Positions 1 to 12,948 of a DNA stretch of 64,000 nt are shown piece by piece; position 1 is the first letter of the stretch; every line of letters starts with the position of its first letter. A program made the translations under genes and the position numbers. Origin of the DNA: Acidobacteriota bacterium (lineage in GTDB: Bacteria > Acidobacteriota > Terriglobia > Acidiferrales > UBA7541); assembly GCA_013289715.1 (NCBI GenBank), contig JABCZJ010000022.1, positions 1-64,000 of the forward strand, written 5' to 3'. A model generated the notes under the pieces. That model was not told the origin of the DNA and ran no database searches. It was given only the letters and a program-made list of their open reading frames with translations.

Positions 1-195
1 GAGTACTTTGAATCGGTACTTCGGACACCAGACGAAGTGATACTGGAGCGAGTAAAGGGCAGCGATGCTGACTCTGTAGCGATTGTCAATCACAGATCGA
101 GCGTAGCACGGAAGTTAGAGATATGCAAGAAATCGCACAGGAGGAGAACCGCATTCCTCTGCCCGCTAAAGCGAGCAGTTCCCTGCGGTTTTTAA
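1..195 (+). CDS. C-terminal end of a possible truncated CDS, hypothetical
   Basis: Manual translation of frame 1 is open from base 1 to TAA at 193-195 (EYFESVLRTPDEVILERVKG...AVPCGF*). No family recognised. Confidence 0.25.
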   Translation, partial: EYFESVLRTPDEVILERVKGSDADSVAIVNHRSSVARKLEICKKSHRRRTAFLCPLKRAVPCGF

Positions 196-380
196 TCTAT
201 GGAACCAATAGAGAGGCATGAGATTCAGTAACATAGCATGTACTGTTACATGCGGCGCTACAGCGCGTCGCAGTGTTAAACGATTCGCGCCCTGGTAAGC
301 ATTTCTTCCGATTATTCGAAATGACTTCTCGGCGTGCTGCGAATTCGCATCTCTGCTAGCATGGCGCGGGTGAAACCTTC

Positions 381-1556
381 ATGGCTTCTGCGACGAATTC
401 AGACAACGTGCCGATGGGTGCGATCCTACGCGAATTGCGCGGGCGGCAGGGCGAAATGGTGAAACTGCTGGGGGAATTTGTGCGTTGCGAATCGCCCAGC
501 CATGTGAAGAGCGCGCTGGACGCGTGCGCGGGGCTGGTGGCGCGGGAATGGCAGCAGCGCGGAGCGAAGGTGCGGATTTTGCGGCAGGCGGAGCGCGGCG
601 ATCATGTGCGCGCGGAAATTGGGGATGGGGCGAGGCGCGCGAGCGGCCAAATCATGGTGCTGGGGCACACGGACACGGTGTATCCGGTCGGCACGCTGGC
701 GAAGATGCCGTTCCGCGTTGCGCAAGGTCGCGCCTGGGGACCGGGAACTTTCGATATGAAGGGCGGGTTGGTGCTGGCGCTTCTCGCAGTGGATGCTTTG
801 CGGGCGCTGAAGATTCTGCCGACGAAACGGTTTGTGTTTCTGTGGACTTCGGATGAAGAAATCGGCAGCGAAAGTTCGCGGCGCGCGATCGAGGCGGAGG
901 CACGGCGGAGCGATGCGGTGCTGGTACTCGAGCCGTCGTACGGGCGCGAGGGGCGTTTGAAGACGCAGCGCAAGGGAGTGGGCGGCGCGGAGATACTTGT
1001 GACCGGGCGTTCGGCGCATGCGGGAATCGATCCGGAGAAGGGCGTGAACGCGGTGCACGAGCTGGCGCTGCAAATTGCGCGGCTGATGAAGCTGAACGAT
1101 CCGCGGCGCGGCATTACCGTGCAAACCACCGTGGTGAGTGGCGGGACGATCACCAACGTGGTGCCGGAACACGCGCGGGCGATGGTGGACATTCGCTATG
1201 CGCGGACGGCGGATGTGCCGCGCATTAATCGCAAGTTGCATTCGTTGCGCCCGATCCTGGAAGGCGCGCGCGTTTCGGTGGTGGGCGGGGCGGATCGTCC
1301 ACCGCTGGAGCGGACGGCGGCGGTGCGGAAATTGTTTGGCGTGGCGGAATCGCTGATGCAGGAGATGGGATTGCCGCTCGGTGAAGCGTCTACAGGCGGA
1401 GGATCGGACGGAAGTTTTACGGCGGCGCTGGGGGTGCCGACCCTGGATGGGCTGGGCGCGGTGGGTGACGGCGCGCACAGCCCGCGCGAGCATGTTGTGA
1501 TTAGCAAGCTGCCCGAGCGGGCGGCGTTGATCGCGGGGTTGCTGGCGACGTTGTAG
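381..1556 (+). CDS. M20 family metallopeptidase (carboxypeptidase G2/ArgE-like)
   Basis: ORF with GHTDTVYPVGTL, GPGTFDMKGG, TSDEEIGSESS and GGGSDGSFTAALGVPTLDGLGAVGDGAHSPRE motifs typical of M20 peptidases. Confidence 0.9.
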   Translation: MASATNSDNVPMGAILRELRGRQGEMVKLLGEFVRCESPSHVKSALDACAGLVAREWQQRGAKVRILRQAERGDHVRAEIGDGARRASGQIMVLGHTDTVYPVGTLAKMPFRVAQGRAWGPGTFDMKGGLVLALLAVDALRALKILPTKRFVFLWTSDEEIGSESSRRAIEAEARRSDAVLVLEPSYGREGRLKTQRKGVGGAEILVTGRSAHAGIDPEKGVNAVHELALQIARLMKLNDPRRGITVQTTVVSGGTITNVVPEHARAMVDIRYARTADVPRINRKLHSLRPILEGARVSVVGGADRPPLERTAAVRKLFGVAESLMQEMGLPLGEASTGGGSDGSFTAALGVPTLDGLGAVGDGAHSPREHVVISKLPERAALIAGLLATL

Positions 1557-1586
1557 CTTCTGCTGAAGGCGAAGGATTTCAAGGAT

Positions 1587-1671
1587 AAAGATTTAACACA
1601 GAGCGCACAAAGGAAAGGCGGAGCTAGAGCTGAGAAGGCAGGAAGATCTACCGCAGAGGCGCAGAGAAAGG
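1587..1671. repeat. Dispersed intergenic repeat, two degenerate AGATTTAACACAGAG.../CCGCAGAGGCGCAGAGAAAGG units
   Basis: Similar to 3394-3435 and, inverted, to 58881-58905. Confidence 0.5.
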
Positions 1672-1748
1672 CAAGTGCAAGTCTGCGATGCGGCTGACAT
1701 CTTGCCAAGCCGCGGCGCAGCAAGCAACGGCGAGAATCGGCGCCGGCG

Positions 1749-3191
1749 CTAGCGGACGTCCTGCTGATGAAGATAGGTGATGCCCTGCTGCTGCAGGTCG
1801 GCGTAGTCGTCGTGCAGCGTGTCGCGCAGAGCTTGTTCGGTGGTGGGGGCGCTGGCGATGTTGTCGAGCAGGCGCGTTATGTCGCCCATGCCGCTGGTTT
1901 GGATGATGGACTCGACGACGGCGAGCGACCACGCGTAGGCGAACGAGGCGTCGCCGCCACCCAGGCCCATCCACGATCCTTCAAGGCTCGCGAGCGCGGG
2001 AAGTTCTCCCTGGGCTGAAGCATTCAGCAGCGCGCCGACCGCGCCCGAACTGCGGCGGCCTTCCATATATTGGGCAACTCCCTCCTGCAACCACGTGGGC
2101 GCGCGATTGTGTGTCTTCTGCCCGATGAAGCTGTGGGTTAGTTCGTGCTTCAGGACGCGCGCCAGCTCCGGCGTCACGGCTGTTAGCCCCTGCACCGGAA
2201 TGCGTATGCGGCCGTCGTTCAGCGCGCCCACCCAGCTTGGCGCGCGGGTGATGTCCGCGAAGGATTGGCCGGTGTAGAGAATCACGCCGATGGAATCAGG
2301 CGGCGTGAAGTCGAGTTGCGATTCCAGATCGCGAAAATCGTCTTCGAGGACGCGCGTGATGCCGCGCGCGAGGTCGGGCGTCGCACTGCCGTTATATTTC
2401 AGATTGAAATGCGCGGTTTCGCCTTCGCGGTAGCTTTCTTCTTCGGCCTTATCGCGCTCGGCTTTTTCCAGGGCGCGCTCCACGTCCGCATCCGGGCGCA
2501 ATTTTTCGGCGCGATGCCATTCGGCCACCGCCAAATCCATTTTGTTCGCGCCGTAGTAGGCCCACCCGGTGAGCTTGGCGACGTCCGGAGAATCCGGCGC
2601 CATGCGTCGCGCGCGTTCCAGCGGCTCAAGCGCGCTGGTGAACTGGCTCTGGTGCAGATAGAGCACCGCCAGATTCAGCAGCAGCGGCAGATTATCGGGC
2701 GCGAAGCTGAGCGCTTCGCGGTAATGGTCAATTGCGCTGGCGGTGTCGCCTTTGCTTTCCAGAAATTGCGCGGCGGCATAGTGCGCGGCAGCCACTTTTT
2801 CGATGGCGAGTGGCGCGTGCGAACGGGCGTCGGTTTCCACCTGCGCGATGTAACCGAAATCAATGGCGTTGTCGTGGATGACCAGGCGGGAGATGTCGTC
2901 GTAGCCGCGCACCGGATCCACGTGCGGCGCGGTGAGCGGCGGTTCTGTGGACGCGCTGGAGGCGGAAGCGGAGCCAAAGCCGTCGCGGTCTATGCGCGAG
3001 ACGATGGATTTCGGGATGGACATCGAGCCGGCGGAGGTTTCGTAGCGGACGTGGTCGCCAACTTCGGTGACGTTGGAAGCCACAATCCGCCGCCCATTCT
3101 TGAGCACAATGGTATCGGCGGTGGCCGAAGACACGACCAGCAGGACAAGCGACGCGATGAACGCTGCGTGACGCACACCAAATTTTAGCAA
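1749..3191 (-). CDS. Secreted TPR-repeat protein with peptidase MA-like HExxH domain
   Basis: Signal-like N-terminus, TPR-like repeats (AAAQFLESKGDTASAIDHYREALSFAPDNLPLLLNLAVLYLHQ), HELTH motif followed by WLQEGVAQYMEG. Confidence 0.75.
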   Translation of the reverse strand: MLKFGVRHAAFIASLVLLVVSSATADTIVLKNGRRIVASNVTEVGDHVRYETSAGSMSIPKSIVSRIDRDGFGSASASSASTEPPLTAPHVDPVRGYDDISRLVIHDNAIDFGYIAQVETDARSHAPLAIEKVAAAHYAAAQFLESKGDTASAIDHYREALSFAPDNLPLLLNLAVLYLHQSQFTSALEPLERARRMAPDSPDVAKLTGWAYYGANKMDLAVAEWHRAEKLRPDADVERALEKAERDKAEEESYREGETAHFNLKYNGSATPDLARGITRVLEDDFRDLESQLDFTPPDSIGVILYTGQSFADITRAPSWVGALNDGRIRIPVQGLTAVTPELARVLKHELTHSFIGQKTHNRAPTWLQEGVAQYMEGRRSSGAVGALLNASAQGELPALASLEGSWMGLGGGDASFAYAWSLAVVESIIQTSGMGDITRLLDNIASAPTTEQALRDTLHDDYADLQQQGITYLHQQDVR

Positions 3192-3393
3192 AGCGCGGCG
3201 TGGGCGCGGGCGCGCTCATGCTCAGTTGATGCCCTAAGTAACACAACCTGTCCCGGCGAACAGGCCCGGCGGCACGAGGCAACGGCAAATTGGGTTGGCG
3301 TGCGTCAAACAATTAACACGGAATGCACCGAGCCCGACCATCCGAGGTCGCTGAGCCGCACACTGGCGGAGGCAGGGGTTTGCCTTGCCGCGA

Positions 3394-3435
3394 AGATTTA
3401 ACGCAGAGGTCGGAGCACAGAGGGCGCAGAGAAAA
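3394..3435. repeat. Dispersed intergenic repeat (AGATTTAACGCAGAGGTCGGAGCACAGAGGGCGCAGAGAAAA)
   Basis: Shares AGAGGGCGCAGAG with the inverted copy near 58881-58905 and resembles 1587-1671. Confidence 0.5.
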
Positions 3436-3478
3436 CCCGGCTTTTACTCGCGGCATCCAAAGTTGTAGAGTCAATCAC

Positions 3479-6043
3479 GTGCGCAGATTCACGCGACTCT
3501 CCCTGAGCGTTCTGCTGCTTCTCGGCGCTAATTCTATCGGCATTACCCACTGCAGCGATGCGGCGGTGCAGGCGCAGAGTGGCGCAACGCCGAGCGCGTC
3601 AACCGCGGGCGCAGTCGCAGCAGCGCAAGATTCGGCGACACAATCTGCAACTTCGCCCGACTCTCCGCATACTGTTCCCACCGATCCGCGCGCTCTCTAC
3701 GAAGCGCTCAATTCGCTGCGGCCGGACGGAGCGCACGTGTACAGCGTCAAGGACCTGACGATCCGCCGCGACGTAGTCAGTTTCACATTCGGCGAAGGCA
3801 AGCTGGCATTTCTTGAGCCGCTCGGCGGACGCATCACCGGCGCGGTCTTCTCCGGCCGCGGCCACGTGATCGCGACGCCGCACGAACGCGGCGAGCGTCG
3901 TTCGCTTGCGCATTTCATCGGCGTACCCATCCTCGATCAGCCGTTTTCCGATGCCTACATCCGCTTCAGCGACGACACCGCCGCCGAACTGCAACGCGAG
4001 CTCGCCCAAGATGGCGTCGAGCCGAGCGGCGATCCCGAATTCACCGCGCACTGGATCCCGCTGTCAGCCGGGCTTGCGCCCACGCATTCTCTGCGCACCA
4101 TGGTGGATTGGCTGGCCGCCGAGCCAATACCCTATTTTTACATCTTGCTGCAAAGCGATACCGCGGGCGTGGTGGAAGTCTCTGTGGATAACCGCCGCGA
4201 AGAACAAGTAACCATCGGACAGCCGCGCTATGTCGATGGCGCACGCTCCTATGACGTGTGGGCCTCGTTCCGCGCCGCAAATTCTCCTGCCACGCGCAGC
4301 GAAACTTTCGTCCCGCTGGATTATCGCGTGGATTCAACGATCGGAGAGGATCTCTCGCTGCAGGGTAAAACCACGCTGCACCTGCGCGCCGGCCTCGCCG
4401 CTGAACGTGTAGTGCCAGTGGAGCTCTCGCGTCACTTAACGGTGGACGAAATTCAGAACGAAGACGGGCAGACTCTGCTGTACTTTCAAAACGAAGAACT
4501 CAGCCGCCGCGACGCAGCCCGCCACGGCAACGATTACATTCTGGTACTGCTGCCCGCGGGAAAACCCGCTGGCGCGGATTTTCATTTGCAGATCTCCTAT
4601 CACGGCAACGTGATCACGGACGCCGGCAACGGCGTGGAATTCGTCGGCGACCGCGGCGCCTGGTACGCGCACATCGGCGGCGAGCACTTCACGCCATACG
4701 ATCTTACCTTTCACTGGCCGAAGCGCCTGACGCTGGTGGCCACGGGCGTGGAATCCGAAGCGCGCGAGGACGCCGAAACAAAATCCGGCCGCTGGCGCTC
4801 GGAAAGGCCGTTTCCCACCGCGGGCTTCAACCTGAGCCAGTACCAGATGGCCAGCACCTCGGGTCAACCGAAAATTCAGGTGTACGCGAACAAGGAACTT
4901 GAGGAAGCGATCCTGGCCCGCCTGAAATTCACCGCTCCCAACGCCGTGCCGCCGCCTTCGATGCTCGATCATTACAGGGATACGGATCACCTCTCCGGAG
5001 CGGCGGACCAGCCTCCGGCGCCCAGTCCTACCTTGGCGTTAAAAGAACTCGGCGCGAGCGTGCAGGACTCCATCCGCTTCTTCGAAAACATAAATGGCGC
5101 GTTTCCATTTGATCATCTGAGCGTCACGCAAATTCCAGGCTCCTTCGGACAAGGCTGGCCCGGCCTGGTGTATCTCTCGACGCTCGCGTTCCTGCCGCCG
5201 GAAACGCAAGAGCGCGCCGGCCTGAACGAATGGGCGCAGAGCGAAGCGCGCGACCTGATGCCGTTTCACGAAGTGGCGCACCAGTGGTGGGGCAACGTCA
5301 CCGGCGCGACCAGCTACCGCGACGTGTGGATCGAAGAAGCGATGGCGAATTATCTGGCGCTTTGGTACGCGGACAACAAGAGGCCCGGCCAGCATCGCCT
5401 GACGAATTGGCTGGAACATTACCGCGGCGAGCTTACGGAGAAGGTTCCCGGCACGGACGACTCCATCGAAGCGGTTGGCCCGTTGGTCTTAGGAGCGCGC
5501 CTCGGTTCCTTGAAAGTTCCCGACGCTTACAGCACGCTGATCTATGGCAAGGGCACATGGGTGATGCACATGCTGCGCGAAATGCTGCGCGATGCGAACG
5601 CGAAGGACCCGGACGCGCGCTTTCGCGAATTGTTGCGCGCCGTGCTGGCCGATCACCAATTTCGCCCGCTTTCCACCGCGGATTTCCAGCGCGCCGTCGA
5701 GCAGCACATGACTCCGGCGATGGACCTCGAAGGCACGCATCGCATGGATTGGTTCTTCGACCAGTGGGTGCGCGGCACGGACTTGCCACGTTACACCGTG
5801 AAATTCGAAGTGAAGCCGCACGGGAACGCGTTCATTGTGACGGGCAAGCTCGAGCAAGTGGGAACCGAAGATACATTTACGGCCGCGGTGCCGCTGTATG
5901 CGCTGCGCATCGGCGGAAAACCGGAACGCCTGGGCGCGGTGGTCACCACCGGGCCGGTGACGCGATTCCATTTTGAATCGCGCATTCGCCCGATGCGTAT
6001 TGTGATTGATCCGAATCTTACGTTGCTGTGCACCAAGGGGTAA
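3479..6043 (+). CDS. M1 family metallopeptidase (aminopeptidase N-like)
   Basis: HEVAHQWWGN zinc motif plus downstream WIEEAMANYLALWY; signal peptide begins near in-frame GTG 3479. The ORF track extends upstream to 3323. Confidence 0.88.
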   Translation: MRRFTRLSLSVLLLLGANSIGITHCSDAAVQAQSGATPSASTAGAVAAAQDSATQSATSPDSPHTVPTDPRALYEALNSLRPDGAHVYSVKDLTIRRDVVSFTFGEGKLAFLEPLGGRITGAVFSGRGHVIATPHERGERRSLAHFIGVPILDQPFSDAYIRFSDDTAAELQRELAQDGVEPSGDPEFTAHWIPLSAGLAPTHSLRTMVDWLAAEPIPYFYILLQSDTAGVVEVSVDNRREEQVTIGQPRYVDGARSYDVWASFRAANSPATRSETFVPLDYRVDSTIGEDLSLQGKTTLHLRAGLAAERVVPVELSRHLTVDEIQNEDGQTLLYFQNEELSRRDAARHGNDYILVLLPAGKPAGADFHLQISYHGNVITDAGNGVEFVGDRGAWYAHIGGEHFTPYDLTFHWPKRLTLVATGVESEAREDAETKSGRWRSERPFPTAGFNLSQYQMASTSGQPKIQVYANKELEEAILARLKFTAPNAVPPPSMLDHYRDTDHLSGAADQPPAPSPTLALKELGASVQDSIRFFENINGAFPFDHLSVTQIPGSFGQGWPGLVYLSTLAFLPPETQERAGLNEWAQSEARDLMPFHEVAHQWWGNVTGATSYRDVWIEEAMANYLALWYADNKRPGQHRLTNWLEHYRGELTEKVPGTDDSIEAVGPLVLGARLGSLKVPDAYSTLIYGKGTWVMHMLREMLRDANAKDPDARFRELLRAVLADHQFRPLSTADFQRAVEQHMTPAMDLEGTHRMDWFFDQWVRGTDLPRYTVKFEVKPHGNAFIVTGKLEQVGTEDTFTAAVPLYALRIGGKPERLGAVVTTGPVTRFHFESRIRPMRIVIDPNLTLLCTKG

Positions 6044-6446
6044 ATTCAGAGGCATCACAAATTACGGAACGAGGAGGAAGACCCGGCGGAAAGCCGCGCT
6101 CATCCTTTGGAATTTCTATATTGTTGCGGCAGCGCCCGTTGCACGCGGCGCAACTTCCCGCGCGAAACGCAAAATCCGTCCGGATGCCCGACATAAAATT
6201 CACCGAGAAAGTTTCTCTTTCAACTTGCGTCAACGCGTTTCCGGTCTTATCCTATCCAGTCTCAAGTGTGTTCGGGGGCGAACGTGCTTTCGTGTCGCCT
6301 CCTGTGTCTTTCTATTTTTTGCAACTCATAGCAGCCGTCAACCGTAGATCGCTGGATTCCTGGGGTCGAGCAACCGGCGATTTCGTAATTGTGATGCCCC
6401 TTCATTAAGCTCGCGAGCATCTATGACTGTGTTCTGAGGCGACCGC

Positions 6447-7835
6447 GTGGACCCGGAAGGCTCTCAAACTCCCATCGAAGCAACCTCGGCTCATCCGATT
6501 ATTGAGCCGGGCTATACGCTGGGCACGGTAACCGACAAGATCAGCTCTATCGTGCTGGGACGCGGCACGTCCAAGGGCTGGATTTTCGGCTTTGCGATTG
6601 CCTTCTCGCTGTTGATGCTGCTGAATTTCACGGTTGGCTACCTGCTGATCAAGGGTGTGGGAATTTGGGGCATCAATATCCCTGTCGGCTGGGGCTTCGC
6701 CATTGTCAATTTCGTTTGGTGGATCGGAATTGGCCATGCCGGCACGCTGATCTCGGCGATTTTGCTGTTGTTGCGGCAGCAGTGGCGCACGTCGATCAAT
6801 CGTTTCGCGGAAGCCATGACGCTTTTTGCGGTGGCTTGCGCGGGAATGTTTCCGCTGCTGCACATGGGCCGGCCGTGGCTTTTCTTCTGGCTGATGCCCT
6901 ACCCCAATCCCATGTGGCTGTGGCCGCAATTCCGCAGCCCGCTGGTGTGGGACGTTTTCGCGGTGTCAACGTACGCCACCGTTTCGCTGCTGTTCTGGTT
7001 CGTGGGATTGGTTCCCGACCTGGCCACGTTGCGCGACCGCGCCAGAAACCGCGCGGCGAAAGTTGTCTACGGCATTTTGGCGATGGGCTGGCGCGGCTCC
7101 GCCGTGCACTGGTCACGCTATGAGACTGCATCCATCCTGCTGGCGGGCTTGGCGACGCCGCTGGTGGTTTCGGTGCACACGGTAGTGAGTTTCGATTTCT
7201 CGGTGGCGCAAGTGGCGGGCTGGCACACCACGATTTTCCCGCCGTATTTCGTCGCGGGCGCGATTTATTCCGGGTTCGCGATGGTGATGACGCTGTCGAT
7301 TCCCATCCGCAAGTTTTACAACCTGGAAGATTTCATCACCATGCGCCACCTGGGCAATATGGCCAAGGTGATGCTTGCCACCGGACTGATCGTCGCCTAC
7401 GGCTACATGATGGAAACTTTCATGGCGTTCTACAGCGGCAATCCGTTTGACCGGTTCCTGATTATCAACCGCATGACTGGGCCCTACGCGTTTTTCTATT
7501 GGCTGCTGATCGCCTGCAACATCGTAATCCCACAGATCATGTGGCTGCGCAGCGTGCGCAACAATGTGGCGATACTGTTCGTGATTTCGCTGATCGTAAA
7601 CGTGGGCATGTGGCTGGAGCGCTTCGTCATCGTAGTGATCAGCCTGCACCGCGATTTTCTGCCCTCTTCCTGGGGCATGTACTACCCGACGCGGTGGGAT
7701 TGGGCTACGTACGTCGGCACGATCGGATTATTCCTGACGTTGCTGTTCCTGTTCATCCGCTTCCTGCCGGTGATCTCGATTTATGAAATGCGTTCGCTGG
7801 TGGAAGAAACGGACGAGGAGAAACCGAAGAAATAA
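6447..7835 (+). CDS. actC: Alternative complex III subunit ActC, NrfD/PsrC-like quinol-interacting membrane protein
   Basis: Multi-TM NrfD-like protein (WWIGIGHAGTLISAILLLLRQQWRTSINRFAEAMTLFAVACAGMFPLLHMGRPW); adjacent to other act genes. Confidence 0.9.
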   Translation: MDPEGSQTPIEATSAHPIIEPGYTLGTVTDKISSIVLGRGTSKGWIFGFAIAFSLLMLLNFTVGYLLIKGVGIWGINIPVGWGFAIVNFVWWIGIGHAGTLISAILLLLRQQWRTSINRFAEAMTLFAVACAGMFPLLHMGRPWLFFWLMPYPNPMWLWPQFRSPLVWDVFAVSTYATVSLLFWFVGLVPDLATLRDRARNRAAKVVYGILAMGWRGSAVHWSRYETASILLAGLATPLVVSVHTVVSFDFSVAQVAGWHTTIFPPYFVAGAIYSGFAMVMTLSIPIRKFYNLEDFITMRHLGNMAKVMLATGLIVAYGYMMETFMAFYSGNPFDRFLIINRMTGPYAFFYWLLIACNIVIPQIMWLRSVRNNVAILFVISLIVNVGMWLERFVIVVISLHRDFLPSSWGMYYPTRWDWATYVGTIGLFLTLLFLFIRFLPVISIYEMRSLVEETDEEKPKK

Positions 7836-7853
7836 AGGCAGGTTCGGGAAGCG

Positions 7854-8501
7854 ATGCAAATTTTTCATCACAGCACGAACACCATTTCGCGGGTGAGCAT
7901 CTACGGCGCCGTGTTCATACTGGCGTTGCTGGGTGGCGTGCTGTATGCGATCGAGCTTTCGCCCATCTACACGCGCGTGAACGAAGCGCGTGAGCAGCCC
8001 GTGCCTTTCAGCCACAAGCATCATGCGGGTGAGCTAGGCATTGACTGCCGCTACTGCCACACCACCGTGGAGAAATCTTCGTTCGCTGGTCTGCCGCCGA
8101 CGCAGACGTGCATGACCTGCCATTCGCAGATCTGGACGAATGCGCCGATGCTCGAGCCTGTGCGCGCCAGCTATCGCGACGACAAATCCATTGCCTGGAC
8201 GCGCGTGAATGCGCTGCCTGATTTCGTCTATTTCGATCACAGCATACACGTCAGCAAAGGAATCGGCTGCACCACCTGCCACGGACAGGTCGGGGAAATG
8301 CCGCTGACGTGGAAGGCCAATACGCTGTACATGTCCTGGTGCCTGGATTGCCACCGCCAGCCGGAAAAATACGTGCGCGAGAAATCCAAAGTGTTCGATC
8401 CGGGGTACGTGACGCCGTCGAATCAAATGGAACTCGGCGCGCGCCTGGTGAAAGAGTACAAGATTCACAGTCTGACAGATTGTTCGACGTGTCACCGCTG
8501 A
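7854..8501 (+). CDS. actA: Alternative complex III subunit ActA, multiheme cytochrome c
   Basis: Five CxxCH motifs (CRYCH, CMTCH, CTTCH, CLDCH, CSTCH) and an N-terminal TM. Confidence 0.9.
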   Translation: MQIFHHSTNTISRVSIYGAVFILALLGGVLYAIELSPIYTRVNEAREQPVPFSHKHHAGELGIDCRYCHTTVEKSSFAGLPPTQTCMTCHSQIWTNAPMLEPVRASYRDDKSIAWTRVNALPDFVYFDHSIHVSKGIGCTTCHGQVGEMPLTWKANTLYMSWCLDCHRQPEKYVREKSKVFDPGYVTPSNQMELGARLVKEYKIHSLTDCSTCHR

Positions 8502-8521
8502 AGGCAAAAAAAAAGAAAACG

Positions 8522-11560
<3,039 letters not shown>

Positions 11561-11564
11561 CTTT

Positions 11565-12101
11565 ATGAAGCGCAAACCACTTTACGGATTGCTGGCCGAG
11601 TTCGAGACGCCCGACGAACTTCTGAAAGCCGCGCAGCGCACTCACGACGCGGGTTACAAGAAGATTGACGCGTTTTCGCCGCTGCCCATCGAAGGCCTGG
11701 CCGAAGCCGTAGGCTTCCACGGCACAATTCTTCCGGTGATCGTCTTCATCGGCGGTCTGCTCGGCGGGCTCACCGGTTTTGCGATGCAGTACTACGCGAA
11801 CGTCATCAGCTATCCGATGGACGTCGGCGGCAAGCCCTACAACAGCTGGCCCGCGTTCATTCCGATCACGTTTGAACTGACGGTGCTCGGCGCTGCATTG
11901 TGCGCCGTATTTGGCATGCTGGCGATGAATGGTCTGCCCACGCCGTACCACCCCGTGTTCAACGTCGCGCGCTTCGCACTGGCGTCGAACGACCGGTTTT
12001 TCCTGGTGGTGAAGGTGCGCGACAAGAGGTTTGAGCTGTCGAAAACGAAAAAATTCCTGGAAGGCTTGAATCCACACGGAGTGTTTGAGATTGAAGTCTA
12101 A
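11565..12101 (+). CDS. actD: Alternative complex III subunit ActD, DUF3341 protein
   Basis: [42 protein letters not shown] start typical of DUF3341; between actB and actE. Confidence 0.9.
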   Translation: MKRKPLYGLLAEFETPDELLKAAQRTHDAGYKKIDAFSPLPIEGLAEAVGFHGTILPVIVFIGGLLGGLTGFAMQYYANVISYPMDVGGKPYNSWPAFIPITFELTVLGAALCAVFGMLAMNGLPTPYHPVFNVARFALASNDRFFLVVKVRDKRFELSKTKKFLEGLNPHGVFEIEV

Positions 12102-12150
12102 ACGTCAAATCGATACTCAGGCGCGAAGCAATGGCGAGACGTACAGCCCC

Positions 12151-12337
12151 GTGCCGCACCTACGGCGCTCGGTGTTCTCCTTGCACGGTGTCCCAGCCCT
12201 TCCGGGCTGGGCTAACTTGTGCCGCGCCTACGGCGCTAGTCTGGCGTCGCGCACCGAAGCTGCTAGCCGGAAAACTGCCGCTTCAGGGGCTAAAGCCCAT
12301 GTGTTGCCAGGCTTGACGGCGGGGCTGAAGCCCCGCC
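12151..12337. repeat. Cluster of palindromic/REP-like elements inside the act operon
   Basis: Two copies of GTGCCGC(A/G)CCTACGGCGCT (12151-12169, 12219-12237) and hairpins CCCAGCCC-TTCC-GGGCTGGG (12192-12211), GGGCTAAAGCCC (12287-12298), GGCGGGGC-TGAA-GCCCCGCC (12318-12337). Confidence 0.8.
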
Positions 12338-12375
12338 CTTCCCATGCAGGCGGCGCGCTGCCATGCGCGGCGAAC

Positions 12376-12948
12376 TTGATTGGCCTCGCCGCGCTCGCGC
12401 TGTTGTTTGCGGGTTGCCGCATGGATATGCACGAACAGCCCAAATACTTGCCGTACCAGCCCACTACGTTCTTCGATGACGGCCGCAGCGAGCGCCCCGT
12501 GGTACCCGGCACTGTTGCGCGCGGCCAGCTCCGCCTCGATGAACTTCTCTACACCGGAAAAGAAAATGGCGTCGTCTCGAACAAATTCCCCTTCCCCATC
12601 ACGCGCGAAGACCTCGAGCGCGGCCGCCAGCGCTACAACATCTATTGCACGCCCTGCCACGATTACACCGGCAGCGGCCAAGGGATCGTGGTGCAACGCG
12701 GATTTCCGCCGCCGCCGTCGTATCACATCGACCGCCTCCGCCAGGCTCCTGCCGGACATTTCTTCGACGCGATGACCAACGGCTACGGTTCGATGTACAG
12801 CTACGCTTCGCGCATCGAGCCAGAAGACCGCTGGCGCATCGCGGCTTACATTCGCGTGCTGCAACTCAGCGAGCACGCCACCGAGCAGGATGTGCCGCCG
12901 TCCGAGCGTCCTAAACTAGATCAGCAGACTGCGGGGCCGGCGCAATGA
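12376..12948 (+). CDS. actE: Alternative complex III subunit ActE, monoheme cytochrome c lipoprotein
   Basis: Lipobox LIGLAALALLFAGC and one CTPCH heme motif. The track ORF starts at 12085 but its N-terminus translates the repeat cluster; an in-frame TTG at 12376 directly precedes the lipoprotein signal (start uncertain). Confidence 0.85.
   Translation: MIGLAALALLFAGCRMDMHEQPKYLPYQPTTFFDDGRSERPVVPGTVARGQLRLDELLYTGKENGVVSNKFPFPITREDLERGRQRYNIYCTPCHDYTGSGQGIVVQRGFPPPPSYHIDRLRQAPAGHFFDAMTNGYGSMYSYASRIEPEDRWRIAAYIRVLQLSEHATEQDVPPSERPKLDQQTAGPAQ

Noticed and set aside
237-252. CATGTACTGTTACATG inverted repeat upstream of the M20 gene
   Set aside because: Short 6-bp arms; could be an operator but no supporting evidence.
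426-1493. 355-aa minus-strand ORF opposite the M20 peptidase
   Set aside because: His/Arg/Pro-rich antisense frame without motifs.
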